A DNA stretch of 64,000 nucleotides from assembly GCA_020881915.1 (NCBI GenBank), contig JAJFPB010000002.1, positions 1-64,000 of the forward strand, given 5' to 3'. The notes beneath the pieces were generated by a model, which ran no database searches, was not told where the DNA came from, and was given only the letters and a program-made list of their open reading frames with translations. Positions within the stretch are counted from its first letter, which is position 1. Each line of letters starts with the position of its first letter. Positions 62,439-64,000 of the stretch are shown piece by piece. Origin of the DNA: Paramyrothecium sp. XJ0827 (Eukaryota; Ascomycota; Sordariomycetes; Hypocreales; Stachybotryaceae). The position numbers and the translations under genes are program-made.

Positions 62439-63780
62439 AAAAGTAATTTTCTAGTTAATTAGATTATTATAATTACTAAAAATAGCTAAATTAATAATAA
62501 AATAGGCCTTAAGTAACTAAAGTATTTTAATTAGTATATAATTAATTAATTAAATAGTTTCTATTACCTTCTAATTTTTAATAAGTATAAGAGCTACTAT
62601 TTAATTATATTTAAGGATTTTTATAAAAATAATAAGATTATTATACTTTATATATTACCTTATTTATTTTATTTATTTTAACTACTAAATATAAATTACT
62701 TTAAGCTACTTAAGAAGACTTATAATTAAGAAATAAAGTATTTAATTAAATACTTTATAATATATATTTCTAAAATTAAGTTCTTTTTTACTTTCTATAT
62801 TATATATTAAGCTACTATAATTAAATTAAATATTTAGGGAGGCTTTAAGAGTACTAGACTTATTTCTTTAGATATAAATTATATAATTTTAAAGCTTAAT
62901 ATTTAATTATAAACTCTAATATTTACTTTTAATAAGCCTAAGCTATTTATCTCTTAAACTTTAAGAACTCTAAAGATAATTAAGGAAACTAAATCTTAAT
63001 TTAAATATATTAAAAAATAAATTAAGAAATATAAAAGTAGTTCTTTAGTATTAATTATTAAGGCTCTAAACTATTCTTTAAGAGTTTATTTATAAATTAA
63101 TATAAAATAGCTTTACTTAAGGCTAAGATCTATAATCTTTAAGAAATAAATAAGATACTAAGCTAGTACTAAAGAAAAAAAAAGAAATACTTATATAATA
63201 GAGAGATAATAACTATAGAGAAAGATTAGATATTAATTAATTAAATAGATATAGATATATAAGTAGTAGCTAAATTATTAAAGTAAAGTAATTAAGGAAG
63301 ATTAAAGTAATTAATCTAGTAGTAATATAATATATATAATAAGCCTAGCTATAATATATAAATATATAAAATAAAGATAGAGATCTTTAGGTAAGAGTAT
63401 AGTAATTAATTTTAATTAATTAAATAATCTATAGTATTTTAATTAAGATTCCTATCTTAAGGATTAAGATTTCTATTCTACTTACTATATTATTTCGCTT
63501 ACTATATATATATATTAGTAAGAAATATACTAAAAAGAGAAAAGTATTAAATTTTTATATTAAAGTAAGCTATCTTATTTAAAAAATCTCTTACTAATTA
63601 GGGCCTTAGCTAGCCAATTATATAGCCCTCTAGGCCATACTATTTATATTTATATACCCCCTAATTAGGGTTAAAATTTTATAAAGCTACCTCTAAATAA
63701 CTAATATAACTATCCCTTATTAGGAATATAGACCCTTAGGGATTAAAAATAAATGAGGGTATTTAATATAGTGGGCCTAT

Positions 63781-64000
63781 GTAGTGTTATCATAATATAT
63801 CCACACTAACAAAGACCCTTCTAAAAGTAGACATTAGACTGGCGGTGGCTGAGATCGTCTAATAGTATTAAGGAGAGCCTGAGCCTTGAGTTCTTAGGGG
63901 GGCTTGGAGAGACATTAGGTTACAGCTGAGGCCCCCCTGGCGCTTCATCGCAGGTGCAAGGAATGACTGAACAACCAATGCAATTGCATTTGCTGGATAT
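63781..64000. other. Return to normal composition at the window end
   Basis: The last 200 bp or so contain CpG and CpA normally (for example GGCCCCCCTGGCGCTTCATCG). No gene is recognisable in so short a piece. Confidence 0.6.

Larger units (their letters stand above)
60791..63780. other. Second RIP-degraded A+T-rich block
   Basis: The stretch shows the same TpA-rich decay as the 24-kb block and no open frames. It does not obviously align with the gypsy LTR, so it is a different repeat. Less degraded patches occur near 61070-61400 and 63600-63780. I cannot assign a transposon family. Confidence 0.85.

Overview
The window looks like one end of a chromosome (or contig) of a filamentous ascomycete of the Pezizomycotina. 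The evidence is CCCTAA-type telomere-like repeats at the left end, a telomere-linked RecQ-type helicase gene reading towards that end, long A+T-rich tracts with the G:C-to-A:T decay typical of repeat-induced point mutation (RIP), fungal introns of 46-70 nt with CTGAC-like branch sites, and fungus-specific families (OrsD/DUF3505, HET, Git3/cAMP-receptor-like GPCR, PEX11). The species cannot be named from this sequence alone.

Layout. 1-2.8 kb is pyrimidine-rich subtelomeric repeat DNA with CCCTAA-bearing minisatellites. 2.8-7.5 kb (minus) is a helicase gene with an N-terminal OrsD domain, broken by a dozen frameshifts. 7.9-31.8 kb is an A+T-rich, RIP-degraded block with two more dead helicase copies in the same orientation, a Ty3/gypsy element with two 606-bp LTRs, LTR fragments and a long ATT microsatellite. 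31.8-53.6 kb is a gene island of normal composition: secreted RidA-like protein, seven-TM receptor, a 670-aa unknown, two tandem paralogs of unknown function, a 496-aa coiled-coil unknown, a PEX11 protein, a small protein with a PD-(D/E)XK-like motif, and a truncated FAD-oxidase. 53.7-54.46 kb is a degraded LTR. 54.47-58.98 kb (minus) is best read as one kinase-HET gene. 60.8-63.8 kb is a second RIP-degraded block, and the last 0.2 kb returns to normal composition.

How the pieces fit. The island has the make-up of accessory subtelomeric DNA: few housekeeping genes, several lineage-specific proteins, and borders set by RIP-degraded transposons. Stop codons of the outermost genes lie within a few bases of degraded DNA. 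The most unusual feature is the joint between kinase and HET halves. Between them lie five back-to-back introns of 49-59 nt separated by exons of 3, 3, 12 and 3 nt. All are in phase 0, and splicing them gives one frame of about 1,334 codons. Second, the tandem paralogs at 41.6 and 43.6 kb carry a possible papain-like Cys/His signature in one copy and Cys-to-Gly in the other. Third, all but one of the helicase frameshifts mapped have the same polarity, and the RIP-degraded copy 10 kb away carries an extra base at seven of them. This suggests uncorrected homopolymer deletions in the assembled sequence rather than a dead gene.

All splice models and family calls were made by eye. No database search, alignment program or transcript data was used.
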